Source of the DNA: Patiria pectinifera
Taxonomy: Eukaryota; Echinodermata; Asteroidea; Valvatida; Asterinidae
Direction: 5' to 3'
Assembly (NCBI GenBank): GCA_029964075.1
Contig: CM057142.1
Coordinates: forward strand, 3,921,770-3,985,769
DNA length: 64,000 bases
In this document: piece by piece, positions 21,843 to 36,800 of the stretch
Layout: each line of letters opens with the position of its first letter
Position numbering within the stretch: the stretch's first letter is position 1
Program-made: the position numbers and the translations under genes
The notes under the pieces: model-generated
The model's input: only the letters and a program-made list of their open reading frames with translations
Database searches by the model: none
Told to the model about the DNA's origin: nothing

Positions 21843-24800
21843 ATGGAGAATCTGAAATTCTATGTGCTGTTGTCAACGGATGGCAAACCGCAAGAAATCC
21901 CACTTGCAAGTGACACTGAGGCTGGTGAGCCCATAAACAGCAGGTAAAAGCTGACTTAAAAAAAAAAAATTGTTGCTGCTGTTTGGAAATCTAGGCCAAG
22001 TAAAAAGTTTCCTCTTTTTTTGAAAAAAGGAATGAGGAGGCCTTTTTCCCCCAAGATGGCAGACCGATTCTTCCATTTTCTGGACGTTGGGTGTGATCCC
22101 TGGCTACATGGCATAGGGTTTAAATGGCTTCTGACTAGTGCCCCTTGAACAAAGACATTGACAACATTGGGGAACCACCATTATCGGGCTGGATAGCTCA
22201 GTTGGTTCTACACCGAAACGGTAATCCGGAAGTCACAAAACCTGCACCAATCAATTTCTTTGTTCAACTTTGAAAATTAAAGATTGTGAACTTAAATACA
22301 TAGCTACAATTTTGCAGGAAACAAATAAAAAAGTTGATATATATTGCAAATGTTTGATTAAAAAAAAACGAAAAAAAAAAGGAGGCAGAAAAAGGAAACG
22401 GTTGGTGGGGATGATAAACTGGTTGAGTTTTTGGTTTAGTTTTTTGTTTGGCCTAATAAGGATCACAATGTTAGACACTCTTCATTTTAAATTTTTATTC
22501 AATTTGAATTAAACTTCTGATGCCACATGAAAGTGTGTTTTTTGGGGGGCAAAATTCTGACTGATTTGCGTCGATTTTTATTTTACATTGTGAATAAATT
22601 CACTATTATGAATAAATCAACCCGATCCTTAGAAAAGACGTTTATATTTTTTTGTTGACAGAGGACAGCAAGAGTTTGAAGGCAGTCTGCCTCTCCCCCT
22701 GCCCAAGTTTCTTCTGATCTTTGCTCATGGAGAATGGCCAGACGATGATCGCTTTCAGCAAATGTCTGCCGAAGTTCACCTGGGCAAAGATCTAGATCCA
22801 TTTCAGATTGGGATACTATCTAAAGACACCAGGTAATGTAACGCTACAGACTATTATCATGTTGCGGTTGCAAAATTTTTTTCCCATTCAAATCAATGTA
22901 ACCAAAGCGAGGCTGGAAGGAGAAATAGTCTGGTTCCTTTTTGCTGTTGTTGCAAATGGAAACAGAATCATTCAACAATTCTGAAACATGCACAACCAAG
23001 CTATTTCTTCAAAGAATTCACTCTCAAATTCACAATCAACGACTATCCTGCAAGTTAATCATTTGCACTTAAAGCTATAGTCCATCATTTGCAGCTATCC
23101 GAAAAGTAACTGGCGTAATTATTGTTGAAAAACATACTTGGTTGAGAGATAGTAAGGGGACTAAACTGCCTGTGAAATTATTCTTTCTGGCAAGCTGTCA
23201 TTTTGAAGTAATCAACGAAAGAAGGCCTTTCCAACGTGCTTCTTAAGATGCACCGTAGGAAATTTAAATTAGTAGTTTTTGTTATTCGGCGAAGCACGCG
23301 CAAGCATTGGCACAACGCACACGCACGCGCGGTTGCTATAATTCGTCGGATCAGTGCGCAACATCGCGTAGCTGCAATCGGCTCAGTGAGAACGAGTCTC
23401 GGACGCTGAATTCAGGCCCAAAACATGATTCAGCAACTTTTTATTTGAAATTGAGATCCTAGAATGCTGTTTTTCTCGGAATAAACAGCTGAAGCTGAGC
23501 TGAAACTTCATCAGATTAGTTGTTCAGTACCCTTCTTTAGATTTTGAGCACTTTTGTTGCTTCAAATGAACAAAATGCACAAATTAAAAATGATGGACTA
23601 TATCTTCAAAGATTTATCTGCATTTCTACACCTACACTTGTGGATTGGAGGCCTTGTACATAAAAACCAATTTATTTGCAGAAACAAATTCCATCCTAAA
23701 AGCTAATTTCACTTTGTGTGAATTGTATACAATTTGGCAACAATCGGTATTCATGAATGCCATGAGGTGTTCTGGCCCAATGAGACAGAACTGGGCAGAG
23801 GTCGAAATGAGGATTTGCAGGTTTTAGGAAAGAGAATAAAATTCTCCTTACAATACTGTTTGTTGCACTTCAATCGGACATCCCGATGACAAGTTATGGC
23901 TGTTTAAAGTTCGCATTTATCGACATGTCAAAAAAGTAAAATACCGAAAAAAAAGCCTTTAAAGTTTCAACTGTTTTGTAGTCCAGCACCCGATTTCATC
24001 AAACTCTTCGTAACTTACGATGCATCGCAGCGCTGCGACGCGTCGTATCTCTACGATGCGTCGCAGCTGCGACGCTTCCTGTGATCCATTTCACTAAACA
24101 CGTCGTAAGTGCGACCCGTCGTAGGTGTATTTATAGCACAACTCGGTGACTGTTTTATGTCTTTAGTCAGCGTACAGTAAATAGTCGTCTGATATTCAAC
24201 AAAGAGTCGTAGGATCTCAGCTCGAAATTTGTTAAAACGTAAAAGAAAATGGCGGCCGTGCGATGCAATTTTGAAGGAAAACAAACTCTCATTAGACTGT
24301 ATAGCTACTTTGAAATTTCAATTCTAATATTCCGGTCTAATTTATAATTATTCAATGAATTTTATATTTACAACTTTACACACATTGCCTCGGTATTATA
24401 ATCTCGTTAATGTAATGTTTATGGCATAAAACTGGCTTAGAAAAGGACTCTTCTTATTTTGCGACGATCACTAGACACGTCTTAACTTGCGACGTGTTTT
24501 AAGCCGTTGTCAAGGAACTTACGACGCGTTCAACACATCGCAACTTTCGTGAAATGGAAGATACGACGCGTCGCGAGTTGCAACGTGTTACACGTCGTAA
24601 CTCGAGTTGCGACGCGTCGCAGCGCTTCGTGAAATCGGGTGCTGAAAATGAAAGATGCCAATTGTTTTTCTTCAAAAGTTTTATTCCACAATTTCTTAGA
24701 TATGTGTTTTAAGAAAAAAAAGCCTGTGTGTTTAGTTGTTTTTCCCCCCCCCCCCAATTTTTCTCCACTACGGCCTGTGCCCAGTTCCTTCTCATTTTGC

Positions 24801-27800
24801 CAGAAGGCCTTGCATGTAACATGAGTGACTACCATTTGTGCACAATTTGAATACGGTTCGGAACATCTGCAGACGGTATTTTCCCCATGATGCATAGCAA
24901 GAAAGGCATCTCCATAGTTTTATTTATCTTTCCTAATAAAAGATTCAGGAGGCTGAATGGAACACAGACAGTTTTGTATTTTATGGGCTTTTGTTTTGAT
25001 CTTATGATCTTAGATCTGTGTGTTGGCAAGGCACTTGGAGGGACGATCTATATGTCCGAGGGACCCTAATGTCTGATGAAGGACAGCCTGGACTTCTAGT
25101 CATTACTCCATCGAGCTCTGATCCAAATCCCCCTGCTCAGACTCACAGTAAAAATAATAGTCAAGGTAAGTAGAACTTAAAAACAAACAAAGGCATTGGA
25201 GAAAGCTTGTGTGTCTACTTTAAAGTAAGGATGGGACTTAATATTTAATTTTGTAGACGTTTAATAAAATTGTTAAGCATCGTTTAAAAGTTTAATCGTT
25301 AAACCACTTCACGCCTGCATATCAGGGCATGTTTTAAAAAATCTTAAATTTATTCATTATATACAGCACAGTGAGCGTAGATTTTGCGCCGGCGGCATGT
25401 TTAAAACATGAACTAATACATTGTATACATTGTATATAACTGACACAATAGACAGCCGGCATCCATTGAATCCATAGCTTAACTTACTGCCCGGAATGTG
25501 ATCAAGTTCTGCAGTGCTTCAATGTTTTTGTAAATCAAATTGGTTTCAATGGAATCTTTGAGTCTTTGTGAAGTGCATATATGTAACTTTGAGGGCAGTT
25601 AGAATGAACATAATGTCAATCTTTCATGATGCAGGTTTCGTTTGAACATTTCTGCTGCTATTTTGTCCTGCATGATGAAAGACTTTTGTATTTCAAAGCA
25701 CTTTACGTCCAACTGTGCCAAATTGGTTTCTTTGAAATGTAACAATTTAGCAAACACGATTCTAAAGACTATCCCTTAGAATGAAGTGACTATTTTTCCT
25801 TTCTGATAGAGCTGAAGACTTCTCCAATACAAAGCACAGCCATGCACACCGGCGATTCATCCAATGACGTGGAGATTCTGGAGAGCTCACAGACAGAGTC
25901 CCAATTGGCGAACTCTGTCATGGAGCCTGGGTTTGATCAGGAGAACGTTGCACCTGAAGACGAGAACACAAGACCAAGTGGTTACGGTGCAGTGACGAAC
26001 AAAGAGACACCGTCTAAAATCGCTGTAGAGAGACTCAAGACTGAGGTGACTCCTGAGGTAGAGTTCCGCTGAATGAAATAATTTCAAAGATTTGAATGAA
26101 AGGCATATAGGATCATTTGCATTTATCCCAAAAAGTAAGCAACTGAATTATTGTCCAAAAGCTTACTTGGACTAAAGATCAAACTGGTACCAAACACCTT
26201 GTGAAATTATTCCATCCGGCTAGCTGTCATTTAGAAGAAATCAAGAAATGTAGGTGATTTCCAACGATGTGCTGGGATATGTCGTTAGTAACTGCGTCGG
26301 AGCGCATAGCACCCTGGGCTTTGCCCGAGGTGCTATGTGCCCTTCATGGGTTACAAATGCTATATTCCACACCACAGCAGTCAACAACTGTTAAATATTA
26401 CCCAAACAGTGACACCTTTAAGCAGGGCTCGACCTTAGCAGAAGTCCCCTCGCCAAATGCGAGTAAAACAGCGGCGGAATAGTCCATACCATTCCCTAAG
26501 TAGTCCGCCTGGCGAGTCAAACTCATTGTGAATAACATTGATCTTTATGACATTCTCGTACAAAAACTAAAAAAATTGTATTGCTGACTAGTGAAAAAGC
26601 CCGTGGACTAGATAAGAGTCTGTTTCGATCACTAGTCTGGCTGGCTAGTGAAAAAAAGTTAAGGGCCAACCCTGCTATAAGTATTCCCCTTCAGCACACG
26701 TCCTTTTTGTTGTAAAACCAGGTGGCAGTGGAGCGTTCTGAACCCCCTTCATTGACAACCTCCAGCAGGAAGAGGCGCAAGTCGGCCGCGGAGGAATCCT
26801 CAACACCAGGGAGGCAGATCCGGGTGAAACGATTACAGATGCAACAGAACTCGCGGAGTGTTGGGAAGGGAAGCACTTCAGGGCGCGGGACAAGTAGCAC
26901 AGCTGATGGTGCAGGTGAGGATAGGAAGGAATATTTTGATCATACCTCATGATAGTCGGGTGGCTTAGACCTAATTTTCGACAAGATTGTGACCGACTGG
27001 TCCAAAGCACCAAACTTGGCGGATAGATTCTTATAGCCCTAGATAAGATATTTAGAAGGAGTGACACCTGAAATTCTTTTTGGAAGGGTGCCTAATTTGC
27101 ATAAATTGTTAATACCTGCGTGTAATATGTTTATTACCGCATGTGGGTATTTTTATTTTTTTTATTTTTTTTATTTTCTTGAAAAGTGTATTTTGGGGAT
27201 TCTGCTTGCATATCCTTACTTCAATAACATTTTCCAAAGCATATTAGTGACTGAATAATTATGAGGACATAGTAACGATCCAAAATGACTACTATTATGC
27301 CCTAAAATTGCGCGCATTTACCTTGTCCCAAGATATCATCAATTAGTCTTCAATTGAACTGTTCAGCAACTGGTTTCTGTATGTCCTTGTTTCTGATATC
27401 AAACTTGTGTCCGTTCTTGGGTTGTCTTAAGTTTAAGTGACTGTCCTGGTTGTCCACCTTATTCTACTGTGGGGCATTGCTGACAGGTGATTGCATAAAT
27501 AAACTTCTTTGCTATGCTAGAAATGCAGCTGAATGATCGTTTGATGTTGTCAAAAAGCCTGATTTTAGGCAAACTCTAAATAACATGCTTGCACCGTACG
27601 TGTGTGTCTGCTTTTTCCTTTATACCTCAAAATTTCAGGCAAAAATGTCACTCACAAAAGTCCACTTACTTTCTGGCTTTGTATGTATTTTCTGAGATTG
27701 TTTGTATTTGATGATTGTGTACCCAGTACCCAGTGCCAGATGGGGGCATACCATGTGTGCCATCAGCAAGAAGCAAGCTGTCCTCATTGGTGGTCAGGGA

Positions 27801-30800
27801 GAACACCAGCATCTCAGTAAAGATAGCGTCTGGCTGCTGGATATTGGTAAGCAACCCCCGTAAAACAGTGGATTTTACTATTACTCTTTCATATTCATGA
27901 TCGAAAGCTGAATTCTCACTGGTCCATTCACCATCAGTATTCGCACGGGTTACCCGTGCTACATGTATGAGGTATATATATATATAGTAATACACATGCG
28001 ATTTACAAAGCAATCGTGGAACCGTCGCATGGGTGAAGTACGCACGCGCGAACATCGCCCTAGCTACACACAAAAAGATGGTTGCACACATAAATGTTAA
28101 TTAAGGAGCTCAATGATGCCGAACTGGAGAATATTGTGGACAATAAAGATGCCTCCTCTACTAAGAAAAAGTTGTCTACAAACAACTGTATTAACAACCG
28201 TACTTTGTATTGCAAACGAACTGAACTCCTCTGAGGTTGAGCAATAATATTCTTCTGGTGAGCTGGACAAGTTTCACCGAAGATTTTTTGCCCGTGCCCA
28301 CGAGGTGCATACTTCAACGGGTATATTCGGCAACTGAATATCTATGAGGTATAGTAAAACAAATATAACATGGTTTATTTCAGGTGGACAGTCCATATTA
28401 GCTCCCCTCGGTATTGGAAGTTGACAAACTAGTTCCCTCGGCTTTGCCTCAAGAACTAGTTTGTCAACTTCCAATACCTCGGGCAGCGAATATTGACTGT
28501 CGATCCACCCTCAAACTATGTTATATTTGTATAATATGGAATGCTTTGAAGAACTGTACGTGTATCATATTTTGCCAGCTCTTATCATTGTTACACCGGC
28601 CATTGTATAGTCAGGGCCCATTCCTTGAAGAGGAAAATTAAATCTGCCTTTAGGTTATTGGGCTCACCCAAATAGTTAGCGATGTTTAAATCCAATGGGA
28701 ATGTCTTGGGTAGGGCAGGGTTTTAGACTTTTGAGGGAAATTTTTGGGTAAATTGACATGAAATTATTGATGGCAATCACCATGATGCACTGTGAATGCG
28801 CATAAACCGGGCTGATTCGCATAAGAAAAAAATCTACATTTTATTCCAAATGAGGCTTGTCACGAACATGGCTGAGTATCAACGAAAACCACTTCTGAAA
28901 GCCCGCAAAAGTCCTACTTTTATCCTGATTTTGTCCTCTAAAGTCCTACAATTAATTGTCTTTTTTTTGTTGTGAAAATTTTGATGCTAGTGGTACTGTT
29001 CTCCTACTTTTACACCTGGGTCTGCTTGAAAGCCAGTTATTGATTGTGATGATGTACACCTCTGGTTAAACCCCAGTCACACATTTACGGTTGGAGCTAC
29101 AAATATTCACGGTTTACCAAGAACCAATCAATCCTGACGAACCGTTCTAAGAATGCACTACGATTTCAGGATGGATTGCCACGACTATCATATGGTTTCT
29201 CCACGAATACACCACGGTTTGGCAAGAATATGGATGGATTGGTGAAGAATATCGACAGTATTACTAAGGATAATAACCTTAACGCCACAGTTGTCTGCGA
29301 TTGGGCAATGGATGACCAAGATTCTCCTACAAATAAGGCCAAAAAAAAAAGTCTCCGGTTTCTGGTATGCGCGCGCGTTGCCGTAGCCATGCGCGTCGGC
29401 AAAATGAAAAAGTTTTTTTTCAATGAAAGATGATGTCTCAAAACCGCCAAACTCACTGGTTTGACTGGAATCCTGCTGCTGCACAATTTTAACGTGTTTT
29501 TAGATGGGGTTATGATCGAGAATAAGCTTTATGTGGCCTCTCTGGTCTCCCATAATATTTGCACTAAGTTTAGTCGGGCACCATTTGCAGTCATCAGCCG
29601 ACATTTGAAGCAAAAAAAAACAGGTAAAAAAAAAAAAGCCGCGTCGCCGCACCACTTTTTGAGCAAGCTCCATACCAGAAACCGGAGACTTTTTTTGGGG
29701 TGCCTAAAGCATGGATATTCAGAGTACAACAAATCTCCAAGAATAGGTTTCACCATGGATGTTTTGAACAGTTTAAAACTTCCCTAGCCCCTCCACGAAT
29801 ACCCAAGGAAGATGACGGATAACCACGGATGAACTAACGATGAATACGGTACTCCCACAGTTTATCACGAATTTCAAACCATGGAGATCCGTAGCTCCAA
29901 ACCCTAAATGTATGAGTGGGGCTTAACAGTTTTCAGCCAACTGTAGTTCATTTTGTTGACTTGGCAGACACAAAGAGTTGGTGCGTACCAGGAATCAGCC
30001 ACGCAGAGTCCACCAAGCCACAGTACAGGATGGGCCACACGGCAGTCTATGATCCAAACGTCAAATGTGTGTATGTGTACGGAGGCTCCAAGAACATACG
30101 CTGGTACAACGACGTCCACGTGTTGGACATAGAGTCCTGGAGATGGTCTCTAGTCAAGGCGAGTTGTTTTTTTTGGAGAAGGGGGTTGGGTGAGGTGTTG
30201 GACTTTGACCGTCTTGCAAGCTCTCAAAAGTCAGTCACAAGTTGTCTGATTTTGAATCAATTGACTAACTATAGACCTTGTGCGTTAAGGCAGAGCCAGA
30301 GGGCACTGGCTTTGTGTTGCTTGGAAGGCATGAGTAAGCCTTTTTGTATTCATCGTGACTAAATTAAAATAAATTGGAAAAATAAGTATTACTGTGGATG
30401 TAGAAAACTCAAAACTTTGACTGGATCGTTACGTTCAAAGTGTGTGGGTCAGCCATTTTCGAAAACATAGCAAATAATTATTGGGCCAATTGTTGCTAAC
30501 GTTCGCCAACGTCGGTGGCAAACAGTCCGAGTCAGCCCAACTAGTGCAATTAAGTGCTACCAACGTCAAAAGACGCTAGCATTGGTTGGCGTCAGTATTC
30601 AAAGGCATCCTGGTAACCACCCTGTTTCCTCCTATTGAATCTGTACATGCAGGCCAATGGCAGGGCACCAACCAGAGCCTACCACACAAGCACCCTGTTT
30701 AATAAGGAGATGTATGTCTTTGGGGGAGTTTACCCCAACCCTGACCCTGAACCTGACGGTTGCAGCGCCCAACTACACGTCTTCAACCCAGGTAAGAATA

Positions 30801-33800
30801 TCGGAGAGCAACAAGCCACTGAAAAACAATTCCTATTGTTATACCACGTGGTATTAGATCGTGAAATTTCATTGGTTGATACCATGTGGTATTAGATTGT
30901 GAAATTTCATTGGTTGAGAACCCTTCATGTGAAGTACTGAAAAAGTTCACATATGAAGAACGGATGGACTTTGCGGAGTGCATCACCTTCAACGTTACAG
31001 TCGTGAATTTAGAAGACCTGATAGTTGAATATTATTCTGTTTCTGAAGTTATGATTGAAACCTCATACTAGGGTTTTCTATTTTCAGAATCTGAGAGTTG
31101 GTATGAGCCTCTTGTAATGGGAACGAAGCCTCAAGCACGATCAGGGTATGTACAAAAAAAAAAGCCAATGCAATGTTATACAACCATCCTCAATGCTACA
31201 AAATCCTCCAATTGCTACTGTAACCTGCAAAAATGACACACTTGGGGAAACTCGCAAAAACTTAAGACTCGGTGGGGATTTACTAACAAAACTAAACTAA
31301 ACTCAGGATCTTTGAAGGGAAAATCGCGAGGAAATTGAATTAATAGGGACACAGACACAAATTCTAGATTTCAAACCAAACAGGACAAAAATAATTTATT
31401 TACGAGAATTTCAAAAGAACACCAAAATGACCAAATAGTTATCCACTAAAATTAAGACTAAAAGTAAAGACTAAAATCGACCTAAAAAAAACAAGTTAAA
31501 ACCTAAAATCAAAAACTTAGACTTAAAACCAAAAACCAACAACTTAAAAAGACTAAAAGCTGAAACCAACACAGTGAGAATTAATGGACCTTAAAAGTGC
31601 ACTTTGACTGAAATCAATGACTCGGCAACAGACTTGAACCCAAGCAGGACAGGCACGCCAGTTAGGAGGAATATATGTATATGTAAAGCCGTGTCCGCAC
31701 TGGATTTTTTTTTGGAAGGTTTTACCGAGACGAAGGTAAAATGAGAAATGGTCAAATGTGACCACTGTCCGTGCTTGGACTTTCGACACGGGAAAATTTA
31801 CCCAGACCGCATGGGAGAATTAACCGAGCTGTCACAGTGTCAGTATAATTGCTCACCGTACACAGAAAACAAATTGCCGATCACATTTTCAGCCGCCGAT
31901 ACGCACAGTAATATTAAACACGCCATTTGCATGCACAACATAATCGTTTACACGATATTATTTCATCTTGACACGCTAAATCTTGACGAAAAGGCCTATA
32001 ATTCTGACGCATTTGTGATGCACGTCGTCGAAGCCATGCCGCTGTACGATGTTAATTCCGTGCGGCAGCAGTGCCATCAGTATTCGTTGGTTCCCATCGC
32101 ATGCTTACAGAATCGAAGCTATGATGTGGGCCAGAAACCAGTGACTACGGCCTATGTACGGTACCGGACCATGATGTTCCGTGCATGACTACAGTAGCGT
32201 ATCAGGACGAATTTGGATCGTAGAAAATAACATACATCGGTGGAGAAAGAGAATTTCCGCAAATTAATTCTCAGAACGTGATCTCTCTTCTCTGTGTATG
32301 TATTTGTCCGTTGAAATATATATTTTAACGAGATTTTACCGCTCGGACTTGATGATACACCGCAAACAGCGTGTTTCTACAAAATGTTCGGCCACTGCAC
32401 GTGCAGGTTCGTGCGGTCTCTGTATGCATAACAGGGCGCTCAGGCCGGATGTACGCTTTCCTGAGCCGCTTTTACCGACTCGCACTGTCCGCACTGGACT
32501 TATCGTCTCGGGAAAAGTGACCTGGTCAGTTTTCCTGGGCGCGTGGGAAGTTTTCCTGGGCAGCAGTTGGCTAGTAAAAGTAACCGCTGGACTCAGGAAA
32601 AGTAACCGAGAGGAAAACGTCCTAGGCTATCCGCACTGGACTTAAAATGGGAAAAGTACCCATAGTCTCGGTTAGTTTGACCAAAAAAAGTCCAGTGCGG
32701 ACAGGGCTTATGACTATGTATCTGCTGGTCTGCTGGCTGAACTGCTGCCTTGACCATATGGCACCTTATATAGGGGAAAATGTGGGCTAAAGTAAACAAA
32801 CAGGGGGACATACTACCTACAAAGGGGGAGGGGCCGAGGGGACATCTAATAAACTTCAACTAAAATGATTTTCTTTTTGCTAAGGGGCAGCTATTCCTAT
32901 TCAATACACTATAAATACATTAACATTTACAAGATGAACTTGGCCCTGCCTCAATCCTCCAAAATCATATTATTTTTTTAATTTGTTCAGTGGAGGGGTA
33001 ACCCTTGTCTCAATCCTTCAAACTCCTAGCTCCAACAATCACTCAGTGTTAACGGGTGGAGGCAGTGTCGGTGATATTCAGAAGCAGTGCGGATGGCATC
33101 GAGCAGGGCTCAGTTATGCATGGCTGAACATAAACAATGCAGAGTACAGCCTTCGAACTCGTCACAATGTGCCTTCAAAATCAACTGACACTTTTTTTGC
33201 CATTCAGCCTTGTGATCCTCCAAATTGGAATCCTTCAAAACCCCAAGGAGGATTTTGGAGGTTTGAGGAGGGTACAGGTTAAAGATCGTTGCTATGAAGA
33301 GAAACACCTCAAATATTATGTGGAAATCTTGATTTTCCCGACGGAAAATGAAGTTAGCATGTACCCCATTTTCAAAGCGTTCCTTTCATCATAACCTCAA
33401 CAAGATGGCTTTTCTGTCAAGTTTGCATCCTAAAGGAATCCTCATATTTTTATCCCTCGTTTCTATCTTAGGCATTCAGCCACACTTCTTGAGAACAAAC
33501 TGATCATTTTCGGGGGCTGGGATGCTCCAAAATGCTTCAATGATGTCTACTGCCTTGACCTTGGTGGTATGTACCTTTAAACTCGGGGTTTTTTGTCTCC
33601 AAGAATTTCCTAAAATTTTCCCAAATTCTCCAAGGTGTCTGAAACCCACAACATGTTATTTTTTAAAGGCATATAGGATCATTTGCATTCATCCACAAAG
33701 TAACCTACCAAATTATTATCACAAAGCTTACTTGGATGAAAGATCATACTGGTACTGAACATCCCGTGAAAATATTCCGCCTGGCTTGCTGTCAAATAAA

Positions 33801-36800
33801 AGAAATCAAAAAATTTAGGTGTTTTCCAACGATCAGTTTAATAGACTGATTTTTTGGGAATAAAGAGTGCAATTGAGGAAATCGTTTTAGATAAAAAAAG
33901 GTTGGGTTTTTCACTGTTTTCTCGAAAGGTGTAGTATCCAATGAGCTGAACCTTCAACAGGTTAAATTTAAACATTCTTCTTTGGATTTTTGATTGGTGT
34001 TATTATTGGAAATGAACAAAATGCATAAAAAAAATGATCCCATATGCCTTTTAAACGGTATCTTTCCCCATGTAAAGTGATAGTACGTGGGCCCTACCTT
34101 CCTCTATCTTGCAAAAGTACTTGTGAATTAACTCCAAACCTCAGGTATTTTTGCTCATTTTGTTTTTGTTTTTCCCCCAGGCCTGATGGAATACACCAGT
34201 ATTGATGTAAGAGGAACTCCACCTTCGCCACGGAGGTAGGCCAAGTTATGACATAATGTGAAATAGCTGTAAAACGTTTGAATGTCTTGGATCCATATAT
34301 GTGACATTTCAGTGGGGAATTGCCCTTTTCATCAAATTGTAATTTTGCATTATAAGATGGAATTTGCGTCGGGGTGATGTAAAGTCAGTTTTGGCTTTTG
34401 CCCTTCACCGACAAGTTTTCATGTTACAGGGTGAGTAAAACAAAAGCGGAACCCAAACCCCCCAAAATTATTTTTCATATGTAAAGAAATATGTAGCACC
34501 AAAAATAATAATGACTGGAAAGCCAATTTCATAAGCTACTTTTAAGATGAAATAAATACTGAAATTGCCCAATCCGTTCAAAGAATATCACCATTTAAAC
34601 AAAATGACCCTTTGAACAATTGGCTTCAAACATCACCAGCGATAAAAACCTCAGTTTAAAAGTTAAAAATATTCAACAAAGTCCTTTTGAAGGCCAGTCT
34701 TTCAAAAAAGTGGACTTTATCAGTCGTGTTGTTTGCCTAAACCAGGGTTGTTGATAAAGATATTGTGCACTACAGTTGTTGACAGTTGTTGAAACAAGTA
34801 TTCTGTGTCATTTTCGTTGTTGTTGCGAGCAGTCAGAATACACAATATATACTGCTTTTTTGTGTGTGGACGAAACAGGTTTTAGGGTAATTGCGTTTCA
34901 GTGGTGATTTTGTTAAAAAGGGTTGAGTAATTTCAGTAATTTTTCATGTAAAAGTAGCTTATGAAATTGGCTTTCCAATCATTATTACGTTTGGTGCTAC
35001 ATATTTTTCTAAAACTGAAATACATTTTTGGGGCTTGGGTTCCGCTTTTTTTGACTCGCCCTGTATGAATAGTTGAGTTGCGGTAACCTCCCCCCTCCAC
35101 TACATCAGACTCCAACCAGCCAGCCAACCCCAGCAACCTCGGTGGTCGTGTAGTAGGACATCTGCACTAGTAAGCAGGATGTCTTGGGTTCGATTTCCAC
35201 TCTAGTAGTTTGTGAATGTTCACAAGCACTCAATCAACGACGAGTGTGCAGTGTTTATAAAATATGTTGGTGAAATTGTAAGTTGGGACGTGTGCCTGGG
35301 TTGCGGTATAAACTTCAGTATGTATTTTAGAGCATATGTCGCTGGGTTATTCAAAACTCTGATTGGCACCGCTACAGGACAATTGTCCTAACAAGACTAA
35401 TTTCTTGTGTGGCGCTTCAAAACACTGGTGGGTGATACAATTTATTCGTCCACCATTTTAAGACAATTTTTAGATACAATTGAACGAATCTTTAAGGCAG
35501 GGTAGATCAGTTGTAATCTGTGCATTTTTGTTGTTGAAGCAACAAAAGTGCTCAAAATCTAAAGACGGGTGCTTAACAACTAACCTGATGAAGTTTTAGC
35601 TCTGTGATGCTGTATATTACGAGAAAACAATATTGTAGTATCTTGATTTCAATTCAAAAGTTGCCAAGTCATGTTTTAAATTGCACCTAAATTCAGTGAC
35701 TGGGACACGTTCTCATTCAGCCAATTGCAGCAACGCCATATCACACACTGAACCGACGAATAACAGAAATAGTGTGGATTCACAGATTCGCCAAATTCAG
35801 GCATGCAACTTTTCAACAGCTGCAAATGATCTACTCTACCTTTAACACGTAGGTGTAGTTCCCGTACCACCCCAAACTGCCTTGCCTATACCGCCCCCAA
35901 TTTGCCCGAGCACTCAATGGTTTTCTGGATTCGTCAAAAAGTAAATGCAATGTTATACAGTGAAATACAATCAGTTAATAGTGACGGTTAGCTACAAATC
36001 CTTTGTTTCTTTACCATGGCAACAGTTGGCATGCCTCGGCAGCGTTGCCTGGCAACAGGATCCTTATCCAGGGAGGCTTTGACGGAGAGAATGCCATGAC
36101 AGATGCCTTTGTCTTTAGACTTGGTGAGTAAAAGAACCTGTGAAAAAAGTTTTGTTTTACTGAAAACAAATTTATGTAAAAGACAAGCCAAATCGAACAA
36201 TGTTTTCCTCGAACTACAGGGTGATAGTAAAAACAAAACGAAACCCAAATGTTGGGACTATTGTTTTAGTGAAGTTTTACCAGCCGACAGTCCTCTTTGC
36301 CCTTATCTCAGCGACTGACCCACTGACTGAATCAACAACTGAATCAACAACTGTATCACTGACTGACTCACTGACTGAATCACTCCCCGTAGCACTGACT
36401 TTCACTTGTGAGACAGACTTGCATAAGTCTCACTTTGGCCAAGCAAATTGACTCGGATGACTACCTATACAATAAGCCATTTGCGAGTGACCTATACCCT
36501 ATGGGATTTAAATTTGAAACACATCTGGTACACTGACTTGCTCATAATGCTTGGCACATTATAACTTTGAATTCTCCAGACCAAAGACACTGTTGCTATT
36601 GGTATATCACATGATTCGGGGCAAGCTCTTGCATAGTTACGTAAGAGACGCTCGGCATCAATACATTGCTCAAAATGGTTGAGAATGACACAAAGACACC
36701 AGACCATGCCGGAGCTGGGGGTTGCTAGCATAAGGCTTGCCCCGAATCACGTGATATAGTAACAGTCTCTTTGGTCGGGAGAGTGCAAATTTAAAACGTG

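Noticed and set aside
31748..32188. 146-codon open frame
   Set aside because: It lies inside a TIR element in a kelch intron, and no transposase motif was recognised.
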